Below the pieces are notes generated by a model that was not told the origin of the DNA, searched no databases, and was given only the letters and a program-made list of their open reading frames with translations. A DNA stretch of 64,000 nt from Thalassovita mangrovi (GTDB lineage Bacteria; Pseudomonadota; Alphaproteobacteria; Rhodobacterales; Rhodobacteraceae), in assembly GCF_009857745.1 (NCBI RefSeq), contig NZ_WWEN01000011.1:62001-126000 (forward strand), given 5' to 3'. Shown piece after piece: positions 52,790 through 62,547 of the stretch. How positions within the stretch are numbered: position 1 is the stretch's first letter; each line of letters opens with the position of its first letter. Made by a program: the position numbers and the translations under genes.

Positions 52790-52847
52790 GGCGCGGGACG
52801 CGCCGCTGTTCGGGCATGGTTTCTTATCGCTATGCTATCGTCGTTCC

Positions 52848-52919
52848 GTAGGCCGGGTTTCAGCCCGGCATGTGGCGTGTAGCGGATGACGGAATTGCCG
52901 GACTGGAAGCCCGGCCTAC
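52848..52919. repeat. REP pair D with GCCGGG core
   Basis: GTAGGCCGGGTTTCAGCCCGGC opens and GCCGGACTGGAAGCCCGGCCTAC closes a 72-bp element in which each end is itself palindromic. The GTAGG and CCTAC ends match the REP pairs by the RAYT gene while the cores differ. It lies in the 334-bp gap between the IMPase and gcvP genes, which otherwise holds M2 and the gcvP terminator. Confidence 0.7.
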
Positions 52920-52956
52920 CACGTGCCGACACAGGAAGGCCCCCAACGCCCCCAAC

Positions 52957-52988
52957 AAAAAGCCCCGCCGAAGCGGGGCTTTTCTTTT
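52957..52988 (-). terminator. gcvP terminator
   Basis: GCCCCGC (52962-52968) and GCGGGGC (52973-52979) pair around CGAA; five T follow on the minus strand. It begins right after the gcvP stop codon and ends the gcvTHP operon. Confidence 0.88.
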
Positions 52989-55833
52989 ATTCCGCGGCGT
53001 CCGCGTAGTCTTCCATCGGCGGGCAGGTGCAGACCAGGTGACGGTCGCCATAGACGTTGTCGACCCGGTTCACCGGCGCCCAGTACTTGTCGACGCGGAA
53101 CGCGCCCGGCGGGTAGCAGCCCTGTTCGCGGCCATAGGGACGGTCCCAGTCGCCGACCAGATCCTCGACCGTGTGCGGCGCGTTCTTCAGCGGGTTGTTT
53201 TCCGCATCGATCCGGCCTTCCTCGACGTCGCGGATTTCCTCGCGGATCGCCAGCATGGCGTCGCAGAACCGGTCCAGCTCGGCCTTGGTTTCGGATTCGG
53301 TGGGTTCCACCATCAGGGTGCCGGCGACAGGCCAGCTCATCGTCGGTGCGTGGAAACCGCAATCCATCAGCCGCTTGGCGATGTCGTCGACGGTGATCCC
53401 GGCGCTGTCGGCGAAGGGGCGGGTGTCGATGATGCATTCATGCGCCACCCGGCCCGACGGGCCCTTGAACAGCACGTCGTAAGCGCCTTCCAGCCGCTTG
53501 GCGATGTAGTTGCCCGACAGGATCGCGACGCGGGTGGCCTGGGTCAGCCCTTCGCCGCCCATCATCAGGCAATAGGCCCAGCTGATCGCCAGGATCGAGG
53601 CCGACCCGTAAGGCGCGGCCGAGACCGGGCCCTGTTCGCCGCCGGTTTCCGGATGGCCCGGCAGGTGCGGCACCAGGTGCGATTTGACCCCGATCGGCCC
53701 CATGCCGGGGCCGCCGCCGCCATGCGGGATGGCGAAGGTCTTGTGCAGGTTCAGGTGGCTGACGTCGCCGCCCAGATCGCCGGGGCGCGACAGACCCACC
53801 ATCGCGTTCAGGTTGGCGCCGTCGATATAGACCTGGCCGCCATGTTCATGGGTGATGGCGCAGACTTCCTTCACCGATTCCTCGAACACGCCGTGGGTCG
53901 AGGGATAGGTGATCATGCAGCCGGCGAGGTTCGCGCTGTGCTCGGTCGCCTTGGCGAGGAAATCGTTCAGGTCGATATCGCCGTTTTCCATCGATTTCAC
54001 CGGCACGACCTTCCAGCCGACCATGTTGGCGCTGGCCGGGTTGGTGCCGTGGGCGGAGGTCGGGATCAGGCAGACATTGCGGTGCCCCTGCCCGTTGGCG
54101 CGGTGATAGGCGGCGATGGTCAGCAGACCGGCATATTCCCCCTGCGCGCCCGAATTGGGCTGCATCGAGAAATCGTCATAGCCGGTGATGTCGCAGAGCT
54201 TGGAGCTCAGATCGGCGATCATCTCGTGATACCCTTCCGCCTGATCGGAGGGCACGAAGGGGTGGATATCGGTGAATTCCGGCCAGCTGATCGGGTTCAT
54301 TTCGGCCGCCGCGTTCAGCTTCATGGTGCAGGACCCCAGCGGGATCATCGCCCGGTCCAGCGCCAGGTCGCGGTCGGCCAGACGACGCATGTAGCGCATC
54401 ATCTCGGTTTCCGCCCGGTTCATGTGGAAAATCTTGTGATCCAGGATGGTGGTTTCGCGCAGCGCGTTGTCGGGCAGGCGCCAGTCGCCGGGCCGGTCGT
54501 CGGCGCGGGTGATGCCGAAGGCGCGCCAGACCGCTTCGATGGTTTCGGGCACGGCCGCTTCATCCAGCGTGATGCCGACCTTGGTGGTGCCGACCGGGCG
54601 CAGGTTGATGCCCTCGTCCACGGCGGATTTCAGCACCGCCTGCTGCAGCGGGCCGACCTCGACCGTGACGGTGTCGAAGAAGGTTTCCGGCTCGATCTTG
54701 AACCCGGCCTCTTCCAGCCCCTGCACCAGGCGTACCGCCTTGCGATGGATACGCTGCGCAATGGCCTTCAACCCGTTCGGGCCGTGGAACACGGCATACA
54801 TCGAGGCCATGACGGCCAGCAGCGCCTGCGCGGTGCAGACGTTCGAGGTCGCCTTTTCGCGGCGGATATGCTGTTCGCGGGTCTGCAGCGCCAACCGGTA
54901 AGCGCGGTTGCCGCGCGCATCGACCGACACGCCGACGATCCGGCCCGGCATCGCCCGCTTGAAGGAATCGCGGCACGCCATGTAGGCGGCGTGCGGGCCG
55001 CCGTAGCCCAGCGGCACGCCGAAACGCTGGGTCGAACCCACGGCGATATCGGCGCCCATCGCGCCCGGTTCCTTCAGCAGCACCAGCGCCATCGGATCGG
55101 CGATGACGATGCCCGCCGCTTTCGCTTCGTGCAGCGCGTCCATCTGGGCGGTGAAATCGCGCACATGACCGTAGGTGCCGGGATACTGGAAGATCGCGCC
55201 GAACACCTTGTCGGCCTCCAGGTCCTCGGGCGCGCCGACGATCACCTCGATGCCCAGCGGCGCCGCGCGGGTCTGCATCACGGCGATGTTCTGCGGATGG
55301 CAGTTTTCATCGACGAAGAAGGCCGTGGCCTTCGATTTCGCCACCCGCTGCGCCATGGTCATGGCTTCGGCCGCCGCGGTCGCTTCGTCCAGCAGCGATG
55401 CGTTGGCGATTTCCAGCCCGGTCAGGTCGCTGACCATGGTCTGGTAGTTCAACAGCGCCTCGAGACGGCCCTGCGAGATTTCCGGCTGATAGGGCGTGTA
55501 GGCGGTGTACCAGGCGGGGTTTTCCAGGATGTTGCGCTGGATCGCCGGCGGCGTGACGGTGCCGTGATAGCCCATGCCGATCAGGCTGGTCAGGACCTTG
55601 TTCTTGTCGGCCACTTCGCGCATCCGGCGCAGCATCTGGCGTTCCGACAGCGCCTTGCCGAAGCTCAGCGGCGCCTGCTGGCGGATCGCTTCGGGCATGG
55701 TTTCGCCGATCAGTTGATCAAGGCTGTCGACGCCGACCACGTTCAGCATATCGGCCATCTCGTCGGGCGACGGGCCGATATGGCGGCGGTTGGCGAAATC
55801 ATAAGGCAGATAATCGGTGGGCTGGAACGGCAT
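52987..55833 (-). CDS. gcvP: Glycine dehydrogenase (decarboxylating), P-protein
   Basis: PLP subunit of the glycine cleavage system: decarboxylates glycine and passes the aminomethyl group to lipoyl-GcvH. The single-chain form of 948 aa is present; both halves are in one protein. The PLP lysine lies in [18 protein letters not shown]. The start at 55833 has AGGAG upstream; six residues earlier another start exists without support. Last gene of gcvT-gcvH-gcvP, followed by a clear terminator. Confidence 0.97.
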   Translation of the reverse strand: MPFQPTDYLPYDFANRRHIGPSPDEMADMLNVVGVDSLDQLIGETMPEAIRQQAPLSFGKALSERQMLRRMREVADKNKVLTSLIGMGYHGTVTPPAIQRNILENPAWYTAYTPYQPEISQGRLEALLNYQTMVSDLTGLEIANASLLDEATAAAEAMTMAQRVAKSKATAFFVDENCHPQNIAVMQTRAAPLGIEVIVGAPEDLEADKVFGAIFQYPGTYGHVRDFTAQMDALHEAKAAGIVIADPMALVLLKEPGAMGADIAVGSTQRFGVPLGYGGPHAAYMACRDSFKRAMPGRIVGVSVDARGNRAYRLALQTREQHIRREKATSNVCTAQALLAVMASMYAVFHGPNGLKAIAQRIHRKAVRLVQGLEEAGFKIEPETFFDTVTVEVGPLQQAVLKSAVDEGINLRPVGTTKVGITLDEAAVPETIEAVWRAFGITRADDRPGDWRLPDNALRETTILDHKIFHMNRAETEMMRYMRRLADRDLALDRAMIPLGSCTMKLNAAAEMNPISWPEFTDIHPFVPSDQAEGYHEMIADLSSKLCDITGYDDFSMQPNSGAQGEYAGLLTIAAYHRANGQGHRNVCLIPTSAHGTNPASANMVGWKVVPVKSMENGDIDLNDFLAKATEHSANLAGCMITYPSTHGVFEESVKEVCAITHEHGGQVYIDGANLNAMVGLSRPGDLGGDVSHLNLHKTFAIPHGGGGPGMGPIGVKSHLVPHLPGHPETGGEQGPVSAAPYGSASILAISWAYCLMMGGEGLTQATRVAILSGNYIAKRLEGAYDVLFKGPSGRVAHECIIDTRPFADSAGITVDDIAKRLMDCGFHAPTMSWPVAGTLMVEPTESETKAELDRFCDAMLAIREEIRDVEEGRIDAENNPLKNAPHTVEDLVGDWDRPYGREQGCYPPGAFRVDKYWAPVNRVDNVYGDRHLVCTCPPMEDYADAAE

Positions 55834-55958
55834 CCCGGAGCTCCTTGTCACGGCGCGTCTGTGTCATCTTTTTCGTGGCGGAAAATACCCCCGCCGGAGG
55901 CTGGTGCTGCGCCCCCCTCCGCGGGGGGCGCAGTGCCATCATCTTTGCAAGGCAGGTG

Positions 55959-56318
55959 TTACTCGACCATTGCCTTGTATTCGTCCTCGGTCATGAAATC
56001 GTCGAGCACGGCGGCGTCGTCGATCTTCATCTTGAAGAACCAGGCCTCGCCCAGCGGGTCTTCGTTGACCTTGCCCGGCTCGTCGACGATGGCCTCGTTG
56101 ACCTCGACGATTTCGCCGTCGACCGGCGCGACGATGTCGCTGGCGGCCTTGACGCTTTCGATCACCACGATTTCATCGCCCTTGGCGACCTTGGTGCCGA
56201 CCTCGGGCAGTTCGACGAAAACGACGTCGCCCAGCGAGGTGCTGGCGTGTTCGGTGATGCCGACGACGACCACATCGCCATCGAGCTGCAGCCATTCATG
56301 ATCTTCGGTAAATTTCAT
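55959..56318 (-). CDS. gcvH: Glycine cleavage system H protein
   Basis: 119-aa lipoyl carrier. The lipoylated lysine is K57 in [10 protein letters not shown], in the usual place. The family start KFTEDHEWL is at residues 2-10. It lies between gcvT and gcvP with gaps of 31 and 125 bp; the latter holds a G/C-rich palindrome (near 55905-55935) that may modulate expression of gcvP relative to gcvT and gcvH. Confidence 0.97.
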   Translation of the reverse strand: MKFTEDHEWLQLDGDVVVVGITEHASTSLGDVVFVELPEVGTKVAKGDEIVVIESVKAASDIVAPVDGEIVEVNEAIVDEPGKVNEDPLGEAWFFKMKIDDAAVLDDFMTEDEYKAMVE

Positions 56319-56349
56319 TGGCCTGGTCCCTTTTCCTTGAAGCCTGTTC

Positions 56350-57474
56350 TTATCTCTTGAAACGCGCCGGTACGAAGGGCAGCGACACGACCTCGACAGG
56401 GAGTCGCTTGCCCCGCACCTCGCCATAGATAACCGTACCGGGGGTGGCCAGATCAATGGGAACATAGCCCATCGCCACCGGTCCTTCGACCGAGGGGCCG
56501 AATCCGCCCGAGGTGATCGTGCCGATCGGGGTTTCCTTTTCCTCGCCCGCGAACAGCTCGACGCCTTCGCGCATCGGCGCGCGGCCCTGCGGTTTCAGAC
56601 CGACGCGGGCGCGTTCCGCGCCGTTGTGCAGTTCCGACAGGATGCGGTCGGCACCGGGGAAGCCGCCTTCGCGGTCGCCGCCCGAGCGGCGGATTTTCTG
56701 GATCGCCCAGTTCAGGCCGGCCTCGACCGGGCTGGTGCTGGTGTCGATGTCGTGGCCGTAAAGGCAAAGCCCGCCTTCCAGCCGCAGGCTGTCGCGCGCG
56801 CCCAGACCGATCGGCATCACCCGTTCGTCGGCCAGCAGCTTGCGCGCCAGCGCCTCGGCCCCCGCGACGGGGACCGAAATTTCATAACCGTCTTCGCCGG
56901 TATAGCCCGAGCGCGACACCCAGCATTCGGCGCCGTCCAGGGTGACCGTGGCCACATCCATGAATTTCATCACCGCGACCATCGGGTTCAGTTCGGCCAG
57001 CACCGCCTCGGCCTCGGGACCCTGCAGCGCCAGGAGCGCGCGGTCCTCGATCACCTCGAGCGTCACATCGGCGGGCAGGTTCGCGCGCATGTGCGCGATA
57101 TCGGCGTCCTTGCAGGCGGCGTTCACGACCATGAAGATGTGATCGCCGCGATTGGCGAACATCAGGTCGTCGAGGATGCCGCCTTCATCATTAGTGAAGA
57201 AGCCATAGCGCTGGCGATTCTCGCCCAGCCCCGCCGCGTTGACCGGCACCAGGGCTTCCAGCGCCAGCGCGGCGGTTTCAAAGTCGGCGCCGCGCAGAAT
57301 CACCTGGCCCATGTGGCTGACGTCGAACAGCCCGGCATGGGCGCGCGTGTGCAGGTGTTCCTTCATCACGCCGGCGGGGTATTGCACCGGCATGTCGTAG
57401 CCCGCGAAGGGCACCATCTTGCCGCCCAATTCGCGGTGCAGCGCGTCCAGTGGCAGGGAAAGCAAATCGCTCAT
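56350..57474 (-). CDS. gcvT: Aminomethyltransferase, T-protein
   Basis: Transfers the methylene group from aminomethyl-lipoyl GcvH to tetrahydrofolate, releasing ammonia. 374 aa; family segments [12 protein letters not shown] (45-56), the substrate loop and [10 protein letters not shown] are present. First gene of the operon, preceded by a tandem glycine riboswitch. Together with glyA it balances glycine, serine and one-carbon units. Confidence 0.97.
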   Translation of the reverse strand: MSDLLSLPLDALHRELGGKMVPFAGYDMPVQYPAGVMKEHLHTRAHAGLFDVSHMGQVILRGADFETAALALEALVPVNAAGLGENRQRYGFFTNDEGGILDDLMFANRGDHIFMVVNAACKDADIAHMRANLPADVTLEVIEDRALLALQGPEAEAVLAELNPMVAVMKFMDVATVTLDGAECWVSRSGYTGEDGYEISVPVAGAEALARKLLADERVMPIGLGARDSLRLEGGLCLYGHDIDTSTSPVEAGLNWAIQKIRRSGGDREGGFPGADRILSELHNGAERARVGLKPQGRAPMREGVELFAGEEKETPIGTITSGGFGPSVEGPVAMGYVPIDLATPGTVIYGEVRGKRLPVEVVSLPFVPARFKR

Positions 57475-57564
57475 GGCCGTTCCGATCCTTTTATCTTCCG
57501 GTCCGGCGATGAAAGCCCCGTTCCGGCATCAATCCTGCGCGGGGCGGGCCCTCGCGCGTTTCGA

Positions 57565-57728
57565 TGCCCCCTCTGTCCTTATTGCCTGAGATCGCTATCC
57601 CTTCGGCGGACGCCTTTGCGGCGTCACTCTCCAGAGTCTGTCGGTCCGATCGGTCCCTTGGGCCTGAGAGTTTCCGGGGCGGTTGCTCCTTCGGCACCGG
57701 CAAAGCCGGTTCTCCCGATCGGTGATCC
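57565..57728 (-). promoter_or_regulatory. Tandem glycine riboswitch upstream of gcvT
   Basis: Read on the minus strand, two glycine aptamers are visible. The first (about 57728-57650) has GGGAGA, GCCGAAGGAGCAA and GGAAACTCTCAGG; the second (about 57640-57565) has CTGGAGAG, GCCGAAGGGATAG and GATCTCAGG and ends in GGACAGAGGGG. A short linker joins them, as in the known cooperative form. The riboswitch normally turns on gcv genes when glycine is high. It occupies most of the 411-bp gap between gcvT and the Rrf2 gene. Confidence 0.92.
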
Positions 57729-57885
57729 GTGATTAGCCCAGACGTTTTATTTCGGCAAGAGGTCGTTTTTGGACGGGTCCGTATTTATGCGGGCCGGTCA
57801 GGCGCATCGGACCGCGCCGCACAGAAACCGCGCAGCGGGCAAAGGCAAGGTATCTGTCAGTGACTCGGACGGCTGCGCGATTGGT

Positions 57886-58332
57886 TCAGCGTTCGCAGCG
57901 GATCGAGGACATGATGTCGAGCAGCTGATCATTGCCGCAGACCAGCGAATCCAGCGTGATCTTGTCCAGGTGCTGATAAAACGCCTCGGCCGCGTCGGCG
58001 ATGGCCAGCTTCAGCCGGCAGGCATCGACCAGCGGGCAGGTATTGTCGACATCGGCGAAGCATTCGGCCAGCGGCACCGAGGCTTCCAGCGCCCGGAACA
58101 CGTCGCCGACAAAGATGTCATCGGATTTGCGGGCCAGGGTGATGCCGCCATTGCGGCCCCGCTGGGTGTGCAGATAGCCCATCTGACCGAGCTGATTGAT
58201 CACCTGCGCCAGATGGTTTTCCGAGGCGTTGCAGCACTTCGCGATTTCCGATTTGGTCACGAGCCGGTCGGCATTTGCCGCACAAAACATTAGAACCCGA
58301 ACCGCGATATTCGTGCGTTTGGTAATACGCAA
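57886..58332 (-). CDS. Rrf2-family regulator, NsrR-like
   Basis: 148-aa winged-helix DNA-binding protein (helix-turn-helix within residues 26-57). The three cysteines C91, C99 and C105, in CFADVDNTCPLVDAC, are the iron-sulphur ligands expected in NsrR/RirA-like members. The start is TTG at 58332 with GGGGGAGAG upstream, giving the family's usual MRITKRTNIAVRVLMFCA N-terminus. It probably senses nitric oxide or iron-sulphur status. A one-mismatch FnrL box is in its upstream region. Confidence 0.85.
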   Translation of the reverse strand: MRITKRTNIAVRVLMFCAANADRLVTKSEIAKCCNASENHLAQVINQLGQMGYLHTQRGRNGGITLARKSDDIFVGDVFRALEASVPLAECFADVDNTCPLVDACRLKLAIADAAEAFYQHLDKITLDSLVCGNDQLLDIMSSIRCER

Positions 58333-58430
58333 GCCTTCTCTCCCCCTCTGGCACGTCGCCGCCAGAGCCGTTATTGTTTATTTCGATCGTGTCAGGATCA
58401 TTTTCCCCGCCGACACTATGCGGGGACAGA

Positions 58431-58444
58431 TTGAATATGATCAA
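58431..58444. promoter_or_regulatory. FnrL-like box between the Rrf2 and ChaC-like genes
   Basis: TTGAA-TATG-ATCAA differs from TTGAT-N4-ATCAA at one base. It is 20 bp upstream of the plus-strand gene and 98 bp upstream of the Rrf2 gene; the distance makes activation of the Rrf2 gene or repression of the other possible. Confidence 0.4.
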
Positions 58445-58464
58445 TAAATGATTAGCTATATCCT

Positions 58465-59073
58465 ATGACAAACGCGTTTTTCTTTGGCTACGGGTCGCTC
58501 GTTAACCGTAAAACACACGCCTACGGAGAGGCGCATCCGGCGCGCGCTACCGGATGGAGAAGAACCTGGCGCCACACCGCGTTGCGCCCGGTCGCCTTCC
58601 TGACCGCGATTCCCGATCCCGGCACCGTCATCGAGGGGCTGATCGCCGGGGTGCCCAACGGCGACTGGCGGGCGCTGGACGCGCGCGAACATGCCTATGA
58701 CCGGGTCGAGCTGAGCGACCTGGACGACCATCCCCTGCCCTTCACGCCGCGCGCCGCGATCTATGCGATTCCCGAGGGCAAGCACGGCGCGCCGTCGATG
58801 GCGCATCCGATCCTGCTGAGCTATCTCGACGTGGTGATTCAGGGCTATCACCAGGAATTCGGCGCCGAGGGCGTGGACCGGTTCTTCGCCACCACCGACG
58901 GCTGGGACGCGCCGATCCTCGACGACCGCAGGGCGCCGCAATATCCCCGCCACCAGACCCTGACGGCTGGCGAAACCCGGCTGGTCGACCGGCTGCTGGA
59001 CGATGTGGGCGCGCGGCGGGTGTCGCTGACCCCCGCCCATTCCGAGGCGCTGCGCGCAACCCGCGGCGACTGA
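58465..59073 (+). CDS. Gamma-glutamylcyclotransferase family protein (ChaC/AIG2-like)
   Basis: 202-aa cytosolic protein. The N-terminal FGYGSLVN (7-14) is the substrate loop, and E75 in LDAREHAYDRV is the expected catalytic glutamate. Family members act on gamma-glutamyl compounds such as glutathione. No strong ribosome-binding site is visible upstream. It is divergent from the Rrf2 regulator, which may control it. Confidence 0.85.
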   Translation: MTNAFFFGYGSLVNRKTHAYGEAHPARATGWRRTWRHTALRPVAFLTAIPDPGTVIEGLIAGVPNGDWRALDAREHAYDRVELSDLDDHPLPFTPRAAIYAIPEGKHGAPSMAHPILLSYLDVVIQGYHQEFGAEGVDRFFATTDGWDAPILDDRRAPQYPRHQTLTAGETRLVDRLLDDVGARRVSLTPAHSEALRATRGD

Positions 59074-59406
59074 CCGCGACGTCTGACCAAGGCGGCGGCG
59101 CACGCCGCCGCATCCCCGCGCCGCGCGGCGCGGGCCCCTTCACCGGCGGCCGGGCGGCAAGAGTTTGCGGCGCGGCGTGACTGCAAATCCGACGCCAATC
59201 CGGCCCCGCCACCCCATTTCCCATACTTTTTCCCGTCATCCCCATACCAATGAAGGTATCAAGTGCAGGCTCCGCGTGCCGTTGTAACTAGTGGGAAAGC
59301 GGGTGCCCGTTGCCGATCTTCAAAACCCCGCATGGCTTAGATGCTTGAAGAGAGACCCGTCGCGACAGCTGCCCGAAACAGCGGCGGGAATTCCGAAGGG
59401 GGAAGA
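59074..59406. other. 333-bp intergenic region without a gene
   Basis: Two G/C-rich palindromes follow the ChaC-like gene: GGCGGCG-N5-CGCCGCC (near 59091) and CCGCGCCGCGCGGCGCGG (near 59118). They have no T run. The right half is more A+T-rich and probably holds the promoter of the CBS gene. No convincing small ORF or RNA family was recognised. Confidence 0.5.
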
Positions 59407-59862
59407 ATGACCAAGTCGAACATGAAGACCGTGCAGCAGGTGATCCGCAAGCGCCGCCTGTTTGCCGTGCATCCCGACGATATGGTGCGCCAGGCCTGCA
59501 AGGTGATGAACAACCGCGAACTCGGCGGGCTGCCGGTGATCGATGCGGATCAGCGCCTGCTGGGCATGATCAGCGAACGCGAAGTGGTCCGCGGCTGCAT
59601 CGGCGAACACCGCCGCGCCGCCACCACCACGGTGGGCGAGGTGATGGAAACCAACCCCGCCTTCGCCGAACCCGATGACAGCATCATGATCGCCATGGCC
59701 AAGATGATGCAGAACAACGTCCGCTATCTTCCGGTGGTGCGCGGCGGCATCGTGACCGGCTGCATCGGCATCCGCGAACTGGTGGACGAGTTGAGCTATA
59801 TCGCGATGCAGAACGTGGGCATCATCGACAAGGCCCTGCCCCGTCTGCACGAAGAACTGGTC
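59407..59862 (+). CDS. CBS-domain-pair protein
   Basis: About 152 aa, made up of two CBS domains (about residues 10-65 and 75-130), which usually bind adenine nucleotides and act as energy sensors. The motif GGLPVIDADQRLLGMISEREVVRG marks the first and VRYLPVVRGGIVTGCIGIRELV the second. The start ATG at 59407 with GGGGGAAG upstream is preferred to one 66 bp earlier. No enzyme domain is attached, so it is a stand-alone sensor; the coordinates end just before the stop codon that closes at 59865. Confidence 0.88.
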
Positions 59863-59979
59863 TGATCCGGGCGGGTTGCCCCGCCCCGTTATTCGTTATT
59901 CACGGTTCGGCCTGGACCGCAGCAAGGGCCACAGCCCCCGTTTGGCCCCGCTGCATTTCCACCCAGTGCCGAAAAAAGG

Positions 59980-60013
59980 AAAGCCCCGTATCCTCCCAGG
60001 GATGCGGGGCTTC
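59980..60013 (-). terminator. gltX terminator
   Basis: AGCCCCGTATCC (59982-59993) pairs with GGATGCGGGGCT (60000-60011) around 6 nt, with one mismatch; on the minus strand TTTCC and a T-rich stretch follow. It starts 25 bp after the gltX stop codon. Confidence 0.75.
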
Positions 60014-60035
60014 TCCCTCTTGATGCTGTCGCGGA

Positions 60036-61358
60036 TCAGCCGCGGGCGCGCACCACCTGCAGCAGCGGCATCACGTCGGACATGTCGGGCCCGTGGCTCT
60101 TGCCGGTCAGCGCCTTGCGCAGCGGCATGAACAGGCCCTTGCCCTTGCGCCCGGTCGCTTCCTTCACCTGCGCCGTCCAGTTGCCCCAGGTGTCGCCGTC
60201 GAACGGGCCTTCGGGCAGCAGCGCCATCGCCTGGGCGATGAAGTCGCGATCCTCGTCCTCGATCACCGGCTCGGCGCCGTCGCGGAACAACTCCCACCAG
60301 CCCTTCAGGTCGGCGCGGGTGGTGATGTTTTCGCGGGTCACCGACCAGAACCGTTCGGCCTGATCGCCCGGCACGCCAAGCGCCGCGATCTCGTCCGCCA
60401 CCGCCGCCAGCGGCAGGGCCTGCAGGTAATGGGCGGTCAGCGGGAACAGGTCCTTTTCGTCGAACTTGGTCGGCGCCGCGCCGAAGCGGGAAATGTCGAA
60501 GCCCTCGATCAGTTCGTCCATCGAGCCGCGCAGTTCGACCGGATCGGCCGAGCCCAGCCGCGCCATCAGGCTCAGCAGCGCCATCGGTTCGACCCCCTGT
60601 TCGCGCAGGTCCTTGATCGCCAGGACGCCCAGGCGCTTCGACAGCGCCTCGCCCTGCGGGCCGGTCAGCAGCGAATGGTGGGCGAAGTCCGGCACGTTGC
60701 CGCCAAGCGCGCGGATGATCTGGATCTGGGTGCCGGTATTGGTCACGTGGTCGGATCCGCGCACCACGTTTGTCACGCCCATTTCGGTGTCGTCGACGAC
60801 CGAGGCCAGCGTGTACAGCACCTGCCCGTCGGCACGGATCAGCACCGGGTCGGAGACGCTGGCCGCATCGATGGAAATATCGCCCAGGATGCCGTCATGC
60901 CATTCGATCCGTTCGTGATCGAGCTTGAAGCGCCAGTAGCCGCCGCGTTCCTCGCGCAGCTTGGCTTTCTCGTCTTCGCTGAGCTCCAGCGCGGCGCGGT
61001 CATAGACCGGCGGCTTGCCCATGTTGAGCTGCTTCTTGCGCTTCAGGTCCAGTTCGGTCGGGGTTTCGAAACACTCGTAGAACCGGCCCATGTCGCGCAG
61101 CTTGTCGGCGGCCTCGGCATAGCGGTCGAGCCGCTCGGACTGGCGTTCCATCCGGTCCCAAGTCAGGCCCAGCCATTCCAGGTCGCGCTGGATCTGGTCG
61201 ACATATTCCTGTTTCGACCGCACCGGGTCGGTGTCGTCGATGCGCAGGATGAAGGTGCCGCCGGCCTTGCGGGCGATCAGGTAGTTCATCAGCGCGGTGC
61301 GCAGGTTGCCGACATGGATGTAACCGGTCGGCGACGGGGCGAAACGGGTGGTGGTCAT
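60036..61358 (-). CDS. gltX: Glutamyl-tRNA synthetase, short form
   Basis: 440-aa class I synthetase. The HIGH-type motif is HVGN (H15-N18) and the KMSKS-type motif is ALSKRLG (238-244). Alphaproteobacteria lack GlnRS and use GatCAB, and many Rhodobacterales carry two GluRS; the shorter, deviating form may favour tRNA-Gln. Which tRNA this one charges cannot be told from sequence alone. Monocistronic. Confidence 0.93.
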   Translation of the reverse strand: MTTTRFAPSPTGYIHVGNLRTALMNYLIARKAGGTFILRIDDTDPVRSKQEYVDQIQRDLEWLGLTWDRMERQSERLDRYAEAADKLRDMGRFYECFETPTELDLKRKKQLNMGKPPVYDRAALELSEDEKAKLREERGGYWRFKLDHERIEWHDGILGDISIDAASVSDPVLIRADGQVLYTLASVVDDTEMGVTNVVRGSDHVTNTGTQIQIIRALGGNVPDFAHHSLLTGPQGEALSKRLGVLAIKDLREQGVEPMALLSLMARLGSADPVELRGSMDELIEGFDISRFGAAPTKFDEKDLFPLTAHYLQALPLAAVADEIAALGVPGDQAERFWSVTRENITTRADLKGWWELFRDGAEPVIEDEDRDFIAQAMALLPEGPFDGDTWGNWTAQVKEATGRKGKGLFMPLRKALTGKSHGPDMSDVMPLLQVVRARG

Positions 61359-61516
61359 GGCATACTCCTGTTGTCCGGTCCCATGTCACAGGCGCACGGA
61401 TTTGTCCAGAATGGCGCGCGCGGCGGATCGCGTTTCACGTTTGCGTGATAGGCGCGGGCAAAGGCGCGATCGGCGCTATGCTATCGCCCACGGGAGATTT
61501 TCAGGGAGATATCACC

Positions 61517-62437
61517 ATGACGACCAGTTTGACCCGCCGCCGCCTTCTGACCGGGGCCGCTGCCCTGCCGCTGGCCGCCGCCAGCGCCGGGCCGCTTTCC
61601 GCCGCTGCCGAGATGCTGGGCGCCGCACCGGCGCGCTTCAACCGCTTCAAGATGGGGGATTTCGAAGTCACCTCCCTGCTGGCCGGAACCCGCACCGTGC
61701 CCGAGCCGCAGAAGATCTTCGGCCTGAACGTCAGCGAAGAGGAATTCGCGCAGGTGTCCGCCGCCAACATGATCCCCACCGATGCGGCGCAGTTCTTCTT
61801 CACCCCCACCGTGGTCAATACCGGGGCCGAGCTGATCCTGTTCGACACCGGGCTGAACCCCGAGGGCATCACGCAGGCGCTGCAGGCCGCGGGCTACAGC
61901 GCCGATCAGGTCGACAAGGTGGTGATCACCCATATGCATGGCGATCATATCGGCGGCCTGTCGGACGATATGGGCGAAACCTTCACCAATGCAACTTACG
62001 TCACCGGATCGACCGAATTCGACGCCTGGGCGGCGATGGAAAACGAAGGGTTCGACGCCAAGGTGCGGCCGCTGGCGGAAAAGACCAGCTTCCTCGATGA
62101 CGGCGGCAGCGTCGCGGGCGGCATCACCGCGATGGCCGCCCCGGGCCACACGCCGGGCCACATGACCTATATGCTGGAAAGCGGCGGCAAGCAGCTGCTG
62201 CTGGGGGCCGATTTCGCCAATCACTATGTCTGGTCGCTGGCCTATCCCGACTGGGAAGTGCGCTTCGACCGCGACAAGGCGCAGGCCGCCGCGACCCGGC
62301 GCCAGTTGCTGGGCATGCTGGCCGCCGACCAGACCCCGTTCATAGGCTATCACATGCCCTTCCCCGGCATGGGTTATGTCGAGGCGCGCGGCGACGGGTT
62401 CAAATACCTCGCCGCCAGCTACCAGCACATGCTCTGA
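61517..62437 (+). CDS. Exported MBL-fold metallohydrolase
   Basis: 306 aa. A twin-arginine-like leader (LTRRRLLTGAAALPLAA, residues 5-21) is followed by a metallo-beta-lactamase fold with H139-M-H141-G-D143-H144 and a further ligand in APGHTPGH near 210. It resembles lactonase/quorum-quenching and arylsulfatase-like members, but the substrate cannot be assigned. The start at 61517 has AGGGAGA upstream. Confidence 0.88.
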   Translation: MTTSLTRRRLLTGAAALPLAAASAGPLSAAAEMLGAAPARFNRFKMGDFEVTSLLAGTRTVPEPQKIFGLNVSEEEFAQVSAANMIPTDAAQFFFTPTVVNTGAELILFDTGLNPEGITQALQAAGYSADQVDKVVITHMHGDHIGGLSDDMGETFTNATYVTGSTEFDAWAAMENEGFDAKVRPLAEKTSFLDDGGSVAGGITAMAAPGHTPGHMTYMLESGGKQLLLGADFANHYVWSLAYPDWEVRFDRDKAQAAATRRQLLGMLAADQTPFIGYHMPFPGMGYVEARGDGFKYLAASYQHML

Positions 62438-62547
62438 ACGGCGCGCGCCCCGCTGGCCTGACACGGGCAGGCGGGGCGTCCCGCGGGGAAATCGCCGCTT
62501 GGCGGCGCGGGCCCGCGATGCCATTCTCCCCGTAACAAGGGGGACAG

